A DNA stretch of 64,000 nucleotides, from contig JAQFVV010006231.1 of assembly GCA_028023455.1 (NCBI GenBank), forward strand, positions 1,507,478 to 1,571,477, in the 5' to 3' direction. The notes below the pieces were generated by a model. The model was not told where the DNA came from and ran no database searches. It saw nothing but the letters and a program-made list of their open reading frames with translations. A program made the translations under genes and the position numbers. Every line of letters starts with the position of its first letter. Position 1 is the first letter of the stretch. The DNA is from Epiperipatus broadwayi (Eukaryota; Onychophora; Udeonychophora; Euonychophora; Peripatidae). Positions 23,505 through 35,529 of the stretch are shown piece after piece.

Positions 23505-24170
23505 ATGCTGACACATGCTACTTGCACAATGGGCTGTCAGAAGGCTGCTGTCCATTCTTTTTACTTACAAAATACAATAAAATTATTACAATTTTACATT
23601 GAGAGTATATTATTTATCAAAAATAGAGAACATATAAAATTAACTGTTCAGCACAATGCAGATGTAATTACACTTCAGAAGACTCATCATTCTTCTAATA
23701 AAAATATATCTCTTTAAAATTCCTAAATTTACATTGATTATTGATAGAATGCATTGTAAACATAGCATGACTACTTTTGTTTCAAATTATTTTGTAAAAC
23801 ATTCAGCTTCTATTGAAGATAGTTCAAAAAATATTGCAATAACTATGTGGTTTGATAATTTTTATATATATACAGTATAACCTTTACAAACTTCCTAATA
23901 CAAATTGGTTTCATTCTCCTCTTCTAGATTTTAATTCTCATAGTGGTTTTTAAAGGATATGTAAATGAGAATTAAGCAGATCATCAATTTTTAGAATGGA
24001 TAGACTAAAACAAAACAAGATGCATTTACTTTATAATATCAAATAAAACAGAACATTCCATTTAGGCAAATGAAGAAAAAAAAAAACTATTAATTTTTGT
24101 TTTGTTTCAACAAAAAATGGTTTGCCATTATTAATATTAAATTATTTCCCCCATAGCCAATATAAAGCAA
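23505..24170 (+). pseudogene. LINE endonuclease-domain fragment
   Basis: The open frame at 23,505-23,717 contains LLQFYIESI ... ADVITLQKTHHSS, corresponding to the LLQFNIEGI ... DVI.LQETH start of an apurinic-type LINE endonuclease (H and E changed or kept as seen). The frame continues after a stop with PKFTLIIDRMH, MTTFVSN and further on LLDFNSHSG near 23,920-23,945, matching the conserved endonuclease DFNSH motif. Nucleotide similarity to 7,438-7,640 is clear (for example TTTACATTGATTATTGATAG in both), so both copies belong to one family. The fragment ends before any reverse transcriptase and is dead. Confidence 0.75.
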
Positions 24171-26439
24171 GTCTATTATTATTTTTCTGTTTCTTCTTAA
24201 TTCTATGCATTGATTTTATTAACAAATATAATTAATAACTCTTTTTCTTTACACTTTCTTTAATCAACATATAGTTTCTACATTTAATTTAATTTTATTT
24301 TATTTTCTTACACATACATACAATAGAAAAATCTTTAATTTAAAAAATATAAAACTGATATGTTATACTAATAATAAAAGAGAAAAAAACAAAAACAAAA
24401 CAACATTAACTTAAAAAATAATACAAGTTTAAACAAAAATTTAGGAATAAAAACTTTATTTTTAAAAAAAATAATGCAAGTTGTTAATAATAATAAAATT
24501 AAATATGTAGAAAAAAAAAAAGAAAAAAAAAAATACAAAAATAAATAAATAAGGTGATATAATATAGAGTAAAATAACTTAAAGCATTTTAACATTTATA
24601 ACTAGAAGATAGGTAAAAACTAAAAAATATACATATTAAAAAATCAAAAATTTAAAAATATTTGATTTAAATACATATAAAATTACAATTAAATATTAAA
24701 TTGATCATATAAATATAGTAAGTATAAAAATTCATATTATGTAAGGCAAAAAAAATATAAATTTAAGATCAAATATAATTACAGACATGTGTAATATTTT
24801 ATATACATGTAATTAAATAAGAATTATGAATAGATTTAGATATGATTTTTCTATATAATCATGAGTATTTAAATATATTTGTACTGACAAGGACTTTTAG
24901 ACAGTCAAAATTGTAAAAAAAGATAAAATTAAATGTAGAAACAATATATTTTATTGAATAAAATGCAAATGAAAATAAGTTATTAATTATATTTGTTATA
25001 AAACCAAATCCAGTCATTCCCAAAATGCATGTTTTGTAATTGAATATATTCCACTATTGACTATAAATAATAAGTTTAAATCAAATGATTATGTTATTAG
25101 ATTACAGAAAATGCTGCTGCAGTGTGTGTCAAATGCCAGCTTTGAAGAATAGTTGCCAGTCTCTATATGAATTGAGTTTGAACTTTCATAGAAGTAAGGA
25201 TACCTTTGTGAATTCATATCCCAATAAGTGAGAATACCACTTTGCTAGCAGCAGTCCAGCAAGTTATAGAAGCTGAATAGAGTTGAGAACTGCCAATGCT
25301 TATTTGATGCATGTTTATCCTGGAAATGATCACAAGACTCCAATACCATATACTATGCATGTGCTGCTTTATACAATATATGCATGGAAAACACAGATTA
25401 AAGAATTACTCACATGACATATATATTAGGAATATTTTTGTAAAAGAACGAAGAAACAAATCTATTTCACATAAGTTATTTTATTTAAACTTTTTTTTTT
25501 TTTTAAAAAAAAAAAAAGAGACGGAAATTTTTTTTGCAATAACTGTATGCACACAATTTTAAAGCAATTAACTAGTGAAAAATCGATTTGAGAAAACTTT
25601 TTTTTTTAAATTAGAGAACAAAAATTATTGTCTAAACAAAAAGTATTATACTGATTTAAGCTAGTAAACAATTTTGAATAAAATTAAAAATAATTAACAT
25701 ATAGAAATAAATTTGTAAAGAAAACTTTCTCAAAGTTAGAATAAAAGAACTTTGAAAGATATTGTTTATAGTTAAAGGTAATCTGAAAACACAACTTTCA
25801 TATAGGATTTTGAAAATATTTTTTCTTATTTTAAAAACTTTAATTTAACATTTTAAAAACTAACTTGTTATAAGGTGAAAGAAATTAGTATTGGTAACCA
25901 AAATATTTTATTTTTATATTGGAAAAAACGTGTATATTATTTGCATAGGGTAATATTGGCATATATTATTAACAAGTGAAATAATATTTGTATATGCATA
26001 GTGGGAGCACATATATTTAAAATATTAGCCTATTAAATTAATAGTTGAAATATTATTATATTATAACATGTAATATCTCTAAAGTCATTTATAAATTATG
26101 TAATGTTAAATAGAATAATATTCATTAGTTTGTTAACGATGGGAATATTTGCATATTAGATTGGCACTTAAATGCATTCAAATTAACACCGATTACAATT
26201 TCTTGTCGATTTACTGAAATATCTTTTTGTAAGTCAAAATCAGAATAATATATTTGTGTTATACAGTACTTAGCAAACTTTAATTTCAAATTATTGTTAT
26301 TATTTTTAATTAATAAATTTGTTAATTATTATTTTAAAATTATTGCAGTGAAATGATTTAACATAGAATAGATTAAGTTTTAGATATATCATTTTTTTCT
26401 TATAGCTCCAAATTTCCAATTTAATATAAATTGAGATAT
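24171..26439. other. very AT-rich non-coding stretch
   Basis: 24.2-24.9 kb is almost entirely A/T with many A runs. A more complex segment at about 25,080-25,310 (including CTGCTGCAGTGTGTGTC and CTAGCAGCAGTCCAGC) stands out in composition but shows no coding frame or recognisable RNA. The remainder has no feature. Confidence 0.5.
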
Positions 26440-27310
26440 TTCTTATTTTGGATGAATTAAAACATAAGGCTTATTGAAAGTTTCTCTTAGGGGTATTTTT
26501 CTACTTCTTTATTCTATGTGTGTAATTGATTACATAGTTGAGTTGGTAATAATCAGGTCTTAATAAAAGCTTATCTCAGAATTCTTATAAACACCATTAT
26601 ATTATGTTGCTTTTCAAAATAAGTCTTTTGATTAGTAGTAAGCTCATTGTAACTTAAGACTTCCAAGTCTTAGATTCTTATTGTTCATCTCACTACAGCT
26701 GAAGTAATACTGAATTCTTCTGCCTACACTATCTTTTGTTTTCGAAAAAAAAAAAACATTCTTGATATTATTCTTCGATCCAATCACATGTCTATATAAG
26801 AAATTACTGCATTAAGTCTTGATCAATTGATTTTTTTTTACAACAGAATTGTCTTATTTTTCTTTTAAAAAATTATATTTATATCCTAATTATTTGGAAA
26901 ACAAATAATTATTTGAAAAACAAAACATTTTATTTATACATTTATGTTGAAAACATATACCATTTCTTCAAGGATAATTTCTAATTCCTTTTAATTAATC
27001 GATAAACAATTCTAAAACAAATCCTAATACCTTAGTTTTTTTAATTAATTAACAAATTCCTTTTAAAAATTGTAATCTTTTAACACCCCCCCCCCATGAA
27101 AGAATAAAGAATAATAAATGAAAGTGTACAGTTAACCCATTTTTTCTTTTTTTCCCTTTAAAACTAAATCTAATAATAATTACATATACATATTATTATT
27201 AAAATATTTTAAAACTGTCACATGATCTTCTCATGTATATAAGTCTATTAATAATTGTAATTTAGCTAAATTTTTATTTAAAAACTAAGAAGAAATACAG
27301 TGGAGCTAAT
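26440..27310 (-). repeat. long-inverted-repeat family arm fragment (minus)
   Basis: It matches the reverse complement of 12,840-13,430. ACATAAGGCTTATTGAAAG at 26,462 corresponds to the reversed block at 13,405-13,425. TCTTGATCAATTGATTTTT at 26,816 matches the uninterrupted version of 18,699. The inner end AAGAAATACAGTGGAG at 27,290 equals that near 20,003. It supplies the empty-site comparison for the 821-bp insertion at 18.7 kb. A run of C lies near 27,086. Confidence 0.6.
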
Positions 27311-28164
27311 GCTACATGTCTTCAATTATTTCTTAAATTTTAAAGTATAAACTAGATTGGAATTTTATAATTTCTCATACATATTCATTAAGCCTCTAAA
27401 ATTCTGACTAAAAAAACAACAAAAGAGTTATTATAGGTTAATGAGAAAACTTGTTTAACCTCAGGAATTGTCAATTAGTATATAATCTCATTTTTATTCT
27501 TTATTATAATAACAATCCATGAGAATATTTAATTCAATATATATATAAGTAAAATAGAAATTCATATATAGTTATGCAGTGACACACAAATTGAATTTTT
27601 TCACTGAATTGGTTTAATATTTTTTAAAAAAGTGATGTCTTCATTGTATAAAATAAAAACTATTCAAATATCAGTTATATAAAGATTTAAAAGATTTTAT
27701 TTTTAGCTTTTATTAAAAATTGTTTTATCTGAAAATATATTGTCACTGTTGAAACTAATATTAAAAAATATTTTAAATAAATACAAGTGATTTTATTTTT
27801 GCTTATTTAATGTTTATAAAATAATTTATATTGTTATATTTGGAAATACTAAAAATTTATAATTTAGCAGTGAAAATAAAATCTGTAAACTTTTCAAGTA
27901 AAAAACTGATTGCATTTAAAGCATTTTATATATTGTGTATTTGTGAATATGTTTTTTGTGACTTCTATAGAGCAAATTTTTTTGTAAAAGTTTTGAAAAA
28001 AATATATGTAATGAATATACAAATGAAGATTTAATTTTGATTTATACACACATTATCAGTAAAAGTCACTTGCAAATGAACATGGTCATTTTAACTCAAA
28101 AAAAAAAAATTAGAAAAAAAAAATTAAATAAATAATATAAAAATTCTGTCAGATAATGAAAATT
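27311..28164. other. AT-rich non-coding stretch
   Basis: No gene is supported. An open frame at 27,831-28,034 has no recognisable motif. Confidence 0.5.
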
Positions 28165-28482
28165 ATTCTACATGAATAAAGTGTGATAAACAGAGCAACC
28201 AAAATGCAAAAAACTTTAATTATAAACAACAATTTGCCAAGCACTTTTGGTACTGTATACCAGAATCATGGCGACATATTGAAACTGAACGGTTAATATT
28301 CCAGTGCATGCTCAGTGAAACACTAGTTGTTACACTGAGCATGCACTGGGATATTAACTGTTCAGTTTCAATATGTTGCCATGAATCTGGTGTATAGTAC
28401 TGAAAGTGCATGGCAAATTGTTTATAATTAATGTTTTTTGCATTTTGTTTGCTTTGTTTATCACGCTTTATTCATGTAGAAT
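28165..28482. repeat. 318-bp hairpin (MITE-like or snap-back)
   Basis: ATTCTACATGAATAAAGTGT at 28,165 faces its reverse complement ending GTAGAAT at 28,482. The complementarity is nearly continuous to a central loop around 28,317-28,332 (AAACACTAGTTGTTA), with scattered mismatches. The inner stem carries GTGCATGCTCAGTG / CACTGAGCATGCAC. The minus-strand open frame at 28,220-28,411 is a by-product of this palindrome. No clear target duplication was seen beyond A/T-rich flanks. Confidence 0.9.
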
Positions 28483-30189
28483 AAAAAAAATATTAATAAA
28501 ATACAAAAATGAGTTTTGCAGAAATTATAAAACTAATTAATAAACCACAAATAAATCCACATATAGAATGTGCTGGTCCATTATTTTTCTAATAAAAGCA
28601 ATCAATATTATATTTCTTTAGAATATCTTTAAAATAATATTTATAATGTAAATGATATCTGCTTCTCTCACAAAAACCAAAATCCTTTCATAGTGTCATT
28701 CATTCACTTTACATGTCAAACTCACTTTCAGCAAACTGAAGAACATATTTACTGTTCTGGTGACTTTTCCATTGGAATTGTAAACTTTTACAGAACATCC
28801 TTAAATGAAATGCCTTTAATGTTACACTGATGAGTGTTTAAGTCTCATTTTCATACCATAAATTAGTTATTATAATAGCTTTGTTTACTAATTTAGTTGT
28901 AGTAGTTATATCACTGAAGTAAAACATCTTTTAATTTGTTAAAGGTAGTAGCAAATTGAAATTATCTTTCATCTCAATACCAAAGCCTACCTTCCTACTT
29001 AAAAAACTACTGAGAAATTGAAATCAGTTGACATTCTAAAGTTAATAACAATCCAAGCTAAAGGTCACTAAATATCTTTTCTCCAACATGGCTTAATAAA
29101 AATTGAGTTTTTACATAAACCAAATTATTATATATTGTATTCAAAACATTAAATAAATTATACATATCAACTATTGTTAGCATACTGTGAATTCAAAGCC
29201 AAGAAAATGAATGTTTTATTTTTGCTTTTAATAAATATAATAAAAGTTTTTACCATTTGAATTATTTAGCCAGGCAGGAATGACCATGAAATTTAAGACC
29301 AACATTTCAATAAATTTAATAAATAATTAACCATATATAAGTATAACAATTGCTAATAGTAACATACATAGAAAATTATTACAACACCACAATTTGGATA
29401 TTGACAAAAAGATATTTACAATTATTTGTCTAAAGCTGTATATAAATAAGAAGACCAATGAGACCATTAAATAATGCTAGAGTTGATTTGATATCTTCAG
29501 AGAATGATCTTTCTGTTTTCTGCACTGATTTGTTTCGAGTATAATAACAAAAGTCCAGAACAGTTATTTGCAAATTAGTAGCAGAAGAATGATGCATAAA
29601 AAGAATGGGAATCTCTGATTTGCTCTCCTATTTATTTATTCTAAATATTATTTATTTCTTCATTCTATATAGTAATTTTAACCATGTGGAGGAAGAGAAA
29701 ATTAATTAATTATAATTAAAAGATTTTAATTAATTTTTTATCAAATTATATAACACTATCAAACATATATTCATTTGGATTCTTGATTTATTTTGATATC
29801 AATAAACAGTTCTGAAAATCATTATCATAAAAATTGAAAACAAAGTTTAAAATTGGTATACATTCCTGTTTAACATCAGTTTTCATTTTAAATGGCTTAC
29901 ATTTTCCAGTTCTATTAATAACCCTTCCTTTCATTCTATCATATAAAACCTGTATGATATGAATAAATTACAAGAGACAATTAAACAATCCACAGATTTG
30001 TTTGATTTTAAGTCAAATGCCTTGATTAAATTAATATATATACATACATACACTTAAAGCATTTTTCTGTTCTCAACCCATTTTCCTAATAACATAAATC
30101 ACATATATAATGTTAACCAAGCAATTATCCATCAAATTCAGTTTTAACAATAGAAGAATTCATCTTCCCTGTTTTTTCATCATATTATA
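28483..30189. other. AT-rich non-coding stretch
   Basis: No gene or repeat recognised on either strand. Confidence 0.5.
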
Positions 30190-30460
30190 TTATAACAAGA
30201 ATCTAATGGTTCCTTCCCTGCTGATGATTCACACACACATTCATACTGATAATTTATTCAACATGTATATCAATCTTTTTTATGAATCATCAGTTTAACA
30301 AAGACTAATTAAATTCTAAGTTTTCCTCATTAAATATAATTAGGATTAAGATGACAATGGCGACCATATCTTATATGTTTTATATAATTGCTTTATGTAT
30401 GACATTCAGGTTATATTTCTTGCTCACATGTTAAATCACCTCTCAGAAAGTTACACTAAC
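30190..30460 (+). repeat. dispersed repeat shared with 48.4 kb
   Basis: CTGCTGATGATTCACA, TTCAACATGTAT, ATCATCAGTTTAA and AAATTCTAAGTTTTCCT occur in the same order at 48,375-48,500 (CTGCTGATGACTCACA, TTCAACATGTAA, ACCATCAGTTTAA, AAATTCTAAGTTTTCCT). Both copies carry TATATTTCTTG later on. The element type is unknown. Confidence 0.65.
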
Positions 30461-30938
30461 TATTCATCCACTTAATTTTTTACAGTAATATCACAATCTT
30501 CCCTCAGCTCAAAATATGACTTTAGGTTCTATAATGAATTGTTCATGTACAAACTTGGAATGAGACCAATGAGTAAAGAATGGCATAGACAACTAAATAA
30601 GTGACATAACAAAAATAATTTACTTTGATTAATATTAAAATCACATATCTATGCATCATTATAAAACTTTTAAAAGCACATGTCAGAAAAAATATGCATC
30701 AATAATTATTAAATTTTGTTTACTTACAAAACCTTCTTTTACAACATATTCATATTTATTATTAATAAAATAATAAAAATAAAATTTGTCAACTAACAAA
30801 ACCATTTACAATATATTCATATTCATTATTAACAAAATAATAATAATGAAAACAATAATAACTAAAAAAAATAACTATCCACATAAAATATATCTATTTA
30901 CCTTATGCACTAGTATTCATATATATATATATATATAT
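30461..30938. other. AT-rich spacer ending in an (AT)n tract
   Basis: No gene. An alternating AT run lies at about 30,919-30,939. Confidence 0.6.
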
Positions 30939-31355
30939 AGTTAAAAAGAGGTTGCCTTGGCAACAGTTTGAGATTGTTGATTGTTATTGATATTGGGATT
31001 GTCTAATATTGACTGGTTTTAATGATTACTTATAAATCCATTTAGCCTTGAAGATTATTATTATTTAAGTAATACTTTGGGTGCAATTTGAAAATTATAA
31101 TTGTAGTTTATAATGTTATAATTGATTATTTATTAGTCTGTATTTAGAACAGATAAATTTAACTCTTTAAGGAAGTTTATTTAAACTTCTTTGTATTAAT
31201 AATTTCAATCTCTGTGGTCAAGTTGGAATCTTTAGTGCCTATATAAATATATTAGACCATAAATAAAGGTGAACTATTAGTTTTAAAAGATTGCCATGAC
31301 AACAGTTTGAGATTATTGATTGTTATTGATATTGGGATTGTCTAAGTGTTGACTT
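30939..31355 (+). repeat. ~80-bp direct repeats with X-box-like palindromes, ~339 bp apart
   Basis: 30,939-31,022 and 31,278-31,354 share CAACAGTTTGAGATT, TTGATTGTTATTGATATTGG and GATTGTCTAA. Each starts with a sequence resembling the RFX-factor X-box: GTTGCCTTGGCAAC (30,951-30,964, a perfect palindrome) and ATTGCCATGACAAC (31,290-31,303). Whether these bind any factor is inference. The repeat itself is directly visible. Confidence 0.75.
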
Positions 31356-31380
31356 ATTTAAATAATTATATATATATGTA

Positions 31381-31935
31381 TAAATTTAAACAGAAGTAAA
31401 TATTTTCTATGAGCCATTAATAAATAATACACATACATAAATAAATATTAATATAAAATAGGATGTGACTTATTTTTTAAATTTTGATGTATTTATATAA
31501 ATATATTGATGTTGTTGAAAATTAAGTGTAATATTTATCAATGTAAGTAATAAATATGTATAGCATGTAATATATATGCAAATTTAAACAGAAATAGCCA
31601 CTTTCTGTGAGCTTTTAGTAAATAATACAAATATGTCAAGAAATATTAATAAAGAATAAGTTGGCCACCTATTCTTTAATTTTTGATGTATTTAAAAATA
31701 AGATAAGTTTTTGTCCTGTAATATATAAATATAATTTCAAAATGATTTGTCATATTTAAAGTCTGATTGATAGATAAATATCACACTGAATAAAAAATAG
31801 GTTGTATTTAAATGAACTTTTATTGACATTGTTGGAAATTAATATTTATTGATGTTTGGGTATTATTTATTAATAGCTAGTGGAAAGTGGTTACTTCTCT
31901 TTAAATTTACATATATATTTCAGAATTTGTATATT
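31381..31935. repeat. direct and inverted AT-rich repeat cluster
   Basis: AAATTTAAACAGAA..TA begins similar blocks at about 31,383 and 31,580, each followed by TTTTGATGTATTTA. An inverted relative lies at about 31,830-31,925 (TATTATTTATTAATAGCT ... CTTTAAATTTACATAT). Together 31,570-31,930 can fold as a hairpin. There is no coding potential. The cluster abuts the CA/TA tract before the LTR element. Confidence 0.6.
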
Positions 31936-32435
31936 TATTATTCACACACACACACATATATATATATATTGTAACAGAACAAATCTGATTGCAGCTCAAA
32001 TTATTTACATTTGCACAGTTAAAGAAACAAAAAGTGCCATAGATTGATTAATAAATGTGTAAATTGTCATGTGTGTAAAAGTGTGTATATAATATAACTT
32101 GTCACTTAAGCACACTGATTTTACAAAAAATTATAAAGAAAAGTCTATCTATATATTTTGATCACATTATTAAGGAAATATATTTTATAAAAGTGAAAAC
32201 AAAATTATGACACATTATAAAAAGTATCCCTATACAAATGAATTTAATTTGCACATTTTATGTAAATGCATAGTATTTAGTGACTTTTCACATTTTTTCT
32301 TTGGAGGGGGGGGTATCTTAAAGGAATAATTTGCTTTTTCTTATAGCAAATTTAATGACAAATTTGAATATATCATTGAAAATTGTGGGTTACTAAAATT
32401 GGTACTTTGGTATTAGATTTGCATTACAGAGCATT

Positions 32436-32663
32436 ATTAGACTTGTTGTGCCTTTTCACATTCGTATCATCCACAGATAACTTTGTAATTTTGTGATATG
32501 ACCAAAATAACATGTACAAGGATCTTGTACATGATATTTTTCACAAAATTTGCAAAAAAAAAAATAGTAACATGTATACAGATGTTGTAAATGATATTTT
32601 CGCAAGATTTACAAAGTTATCAGCAGGTTGATACAAATGTGAAAAGGTGCAGTGAGTCTAATA
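32436..32663. repeat. MITE-like hairpin with internal tandem duplication
   Basis: GCCTTTTCACATTCGTATCA near 32,449 pairs with TGATACAAATGTGAAAAGGTGC near 32,628-32,649, and ATAACTTTGTAA pairs with TTACAAAGTTAT. Inside are two diverged tandem copies of about 46 bp starting TAACATGTA (32,508 and 32,568). A small palindrome ACATGTACAAGGATCTTGTACATG-like lies at 32,510-32,533. It lies within the extra segment of the 5' LTR. Confidence 0.7.
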
Positions 32664-32699
32664 CATGCTCCATCTTGCAGAACTAATAAAAATAATTAA

Positions 32700-33000
32700 A
32701 AGTATAAAAAATAACATTAAAAACAGCATTTTAAAAAAATTTTGAAAAACAAATGGATATTAAAAAGACAATTTTAAAACAATTTTTAAGAAATAAATGG
32801 ATGTTAAAAAGACTGATTTTTAAAGTATTAAAATAATAATATTAAAAACAGTATTTCAAAACAAATTTTGAGAAACAAATAGATATTAAAAAGATGATTT
32901 TAAAAACAATTTTTAAGGAACAAATGGATATTTTTTCACACTAACAACTTTAAAATGTATAATGATATATAGATCGATATTAAAAACAACATTTTAAATA
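32700..33000. repeat. imperfect tandem repeats, ~60-bp and ~125-bp periodicity
   Basis: Units of the form ATTAAAAACAG.ATTT ... AAACAAATGGATATTAAAAAGA recur about four times with substitutions. There is no coding potential. This is part of the extra segment in the 5' LTR. Confidence 0.65.
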
Positions 33001-35529
33001 AAAAAAATTGATTTGCAATCTTAAGTAAATGATGCTGGCAAAAAAATGTTAATTTAAATAAATACACACAACAATCACTAAATTATAATTTTTTTAAATA
33101 TTATTTACAAAAACACATAAAATATACACACATACTACTTATCATGTAATATATAATAGGAATTGTCACATTGAAGCCACAAATTTGTTATTTACTTCTA
33201 ACGCACATAAAATGGAGATTTAAACTGAAAAATTTCCCCCAAAATGGAGTTTTATTGAACATGTCATTGCACAGAGTATACCAGGATTCCTTACAAAAAT
33301 GTTAATAAATGGGTTTTTTAAAGAAAGAAAACAAAAAAAAAATACACAAAAAGAAAGAAACATAAATAATTATAAGATTTTTATTAAATATTTATCCTGT
33401 TGTCAGAAAGAAATCTGGGCAATAACAAAATGTTGAAATATTACAAAAAAAGGCCTGTTGATAAAGATAAAGACATTTTCACATGAGAGTGAATAACATT
33501 GCAGGGATTATTTTCTTTCAATTTGACATTAGTGCAAGATTACACATTTATTGTGGATGTGGAAAGGTCTCCTATTTCACCTACATTGCAGGTCTAATAC
33601 CAAAGTACCCTAAAATTAAAAAAGTTATTGAGCAATTTTTAGAAGTCAGTAATAATTTTTTTTTCTTCATACCACTAACATAAATAATAATAAGAAAAAT
33701 ATTTATTCATTTATAAAAATAATGGTATAATTTTAAAAATATGTGTAAAGTTAGTTGTTACCACAGCATGTTTTCTGCAATTAGTAAGTTGTTTTTAGAT
33801 AAAACTGTTAGAGCTGTTCTTTGAAAAACATCCATTGAATGTAGTGATAGGTGTGAAAAACAACAAATGGGATATAAATATGTCAGAAATGAATAACTAG
33901 AGTAGTCTAGTATATTGTAAGTTTTTATTTAAGAAGAAGTATGGCAGTGATCCCATAAAGGGAAGAGAAATCACTGATCAAAACTTTTCCACTGTAGTTT
34001 GAATTGGTGTATCTTGTTCACATTTTAAAATGTTTTTCAATACTGATCCATCACAGCAAGTAGGACGGTAGGTTGAAGAAGACTATCTACTATATGTGGC
34101 TAAAAAACTAACAACCATACCAATCAAAAGACCTGGAGTGATGCAGTTATATCCAAAAGCTAACACTAAAGTTTGTTAAAATCAGCATCGCTTGCTTTAA
34201 TCATGCTATAAGGAAAAAAGTGGACTGTGTCATAAGACATACTGTATACTTGGGACAACTACCATACTAGATAAACTTATCAAGACTTATTCATAAATAG
34301 AATAAAAGAACAATATCTGCAGAAAACCATGGTTTTAAACTTTTCAAATTTTATCACTTGGTAAGATCTTATCAATATAGTTATCGTAAGACCTTAAGTT
34401 TAAAATATCTCTAATAATTATTATTTTTATTATATTTTCTATTTTCTATTATATTTATTATACTTAATAATAGTTGCAAATACATCTATTGTTAATAAAT
34501 TAATTAAAATGTTATTATTAATTAATTTAATTTGTATTTTTTTCTCATTCGAAACACAAGAGCTCTGAGAAATTATGCAATCCATTGGGGAACATGCATT
34601 GATAGCAGTAATCATTTATAAATGATGATGATAAGGTATTAAGTTTTTTTAAAAGTAAACTTTCTATTTAGAAGATTTGGCACCTAAATTTTCATTTTTT
34701 TAAATGCTGAAACTAGAAAAATAAATTTACAATACTTTTGGGAGTAATTTTACTTAGTTTACCTTAAATTGCTAGGTTATAAGTCACCACCATCATCACA
34801 GCTATTTGGTTAAAATGATTGTTTACTATTTGTACTTAACCATTTCTATTTGATTGTACATTAACTGTTTATAAATATTTATTTTTGCATATCTAATGTT
34901 CTATTATATTTGGAACATTCAAAAATTTTCATTCTATTTGGTACAACATATCACATGACTTGAACAACTCTCTTCTTTTCAACTTCTATATAATCACACA
35001 ATGTACTGAATATGAGAGTATGGATAAATTAAGCATATGTATAATAAGAATCATGCAATAAATGTTTGGAATGAGAAATAAGATTAGCATTTATAAAAGT
35101 ATTAGGCAGGAAAATATTTAATAAAAAATAGTGTATTTAAAAATAAATAAATACATATTAAGTCAGGTGTATCACATTATTCTGGAAAGGATTTCATAGA
35201 AAGGATTAAGACTGATATTATCATTCAATGTTAGAATATATATAAGTTTATATATCAATATTAGAATATATATAAGTTTGTAAATCTGCATAAAAACAAT
35301 AGATAACACAATAATAACATAATTAGCAAAAAATATCATATAACATTTATTTGCATATATAATTGATAACCCATTCAGTAACAAGAGAGATGGAAACACA
35401 ACTAAATATGAATCCATCAGAAACACAAGAGTCAGTACAGAAACTGGAATCAAACTGATAAAGCAAAAATCCTCAGACATTGCAAAAACTGTTAGAAGAG
35501 AAACCAAGCACATTTACTATTGAAATGTG

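Larger units (their letters stand above)
31970..34927 (+). repeat. 5' LTR, enlarged by a ~1.27-kb insertion
   Basis: This is homologous to 38,081-39,813 at both ends, with landmarks ATCATGTGTGT.. near 32,066, AATTTAATGRCAAATT near 32,349, TATTCATTTATAAAAAT at 33,702, and ATAAATATTNATTTTTGCA near 34,875. Sequence at about 32,410-33,690 has no counterpart in the 3' LTR and contains a hairpin and tandem AT-rich repeats. Either it was inserted here or it was lost from the other LTR. Confidence 0.75.

Noticed and set aside
24368-24595. Minus-strand frame with apparent membrane segments
   Set aside because: Encoded by A-run-rich DNA, giving runs of F, L and Y by composition only.
28220-28411. Minus-strand 63-codon open frame
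   Set aside because: It lies entirely inside the 318-bp palindrome, and its sequence is explained by the inverted repeat rather than coding.
35172-35513. Minus-strand 113-codon frame, the longest hydrophobic frame in the window
   Set aside because: Lies inside the LTR retrotransposon interior, antisense to the element, with a tandem AT-rich duplication producing repeated residues; no conserved domain.
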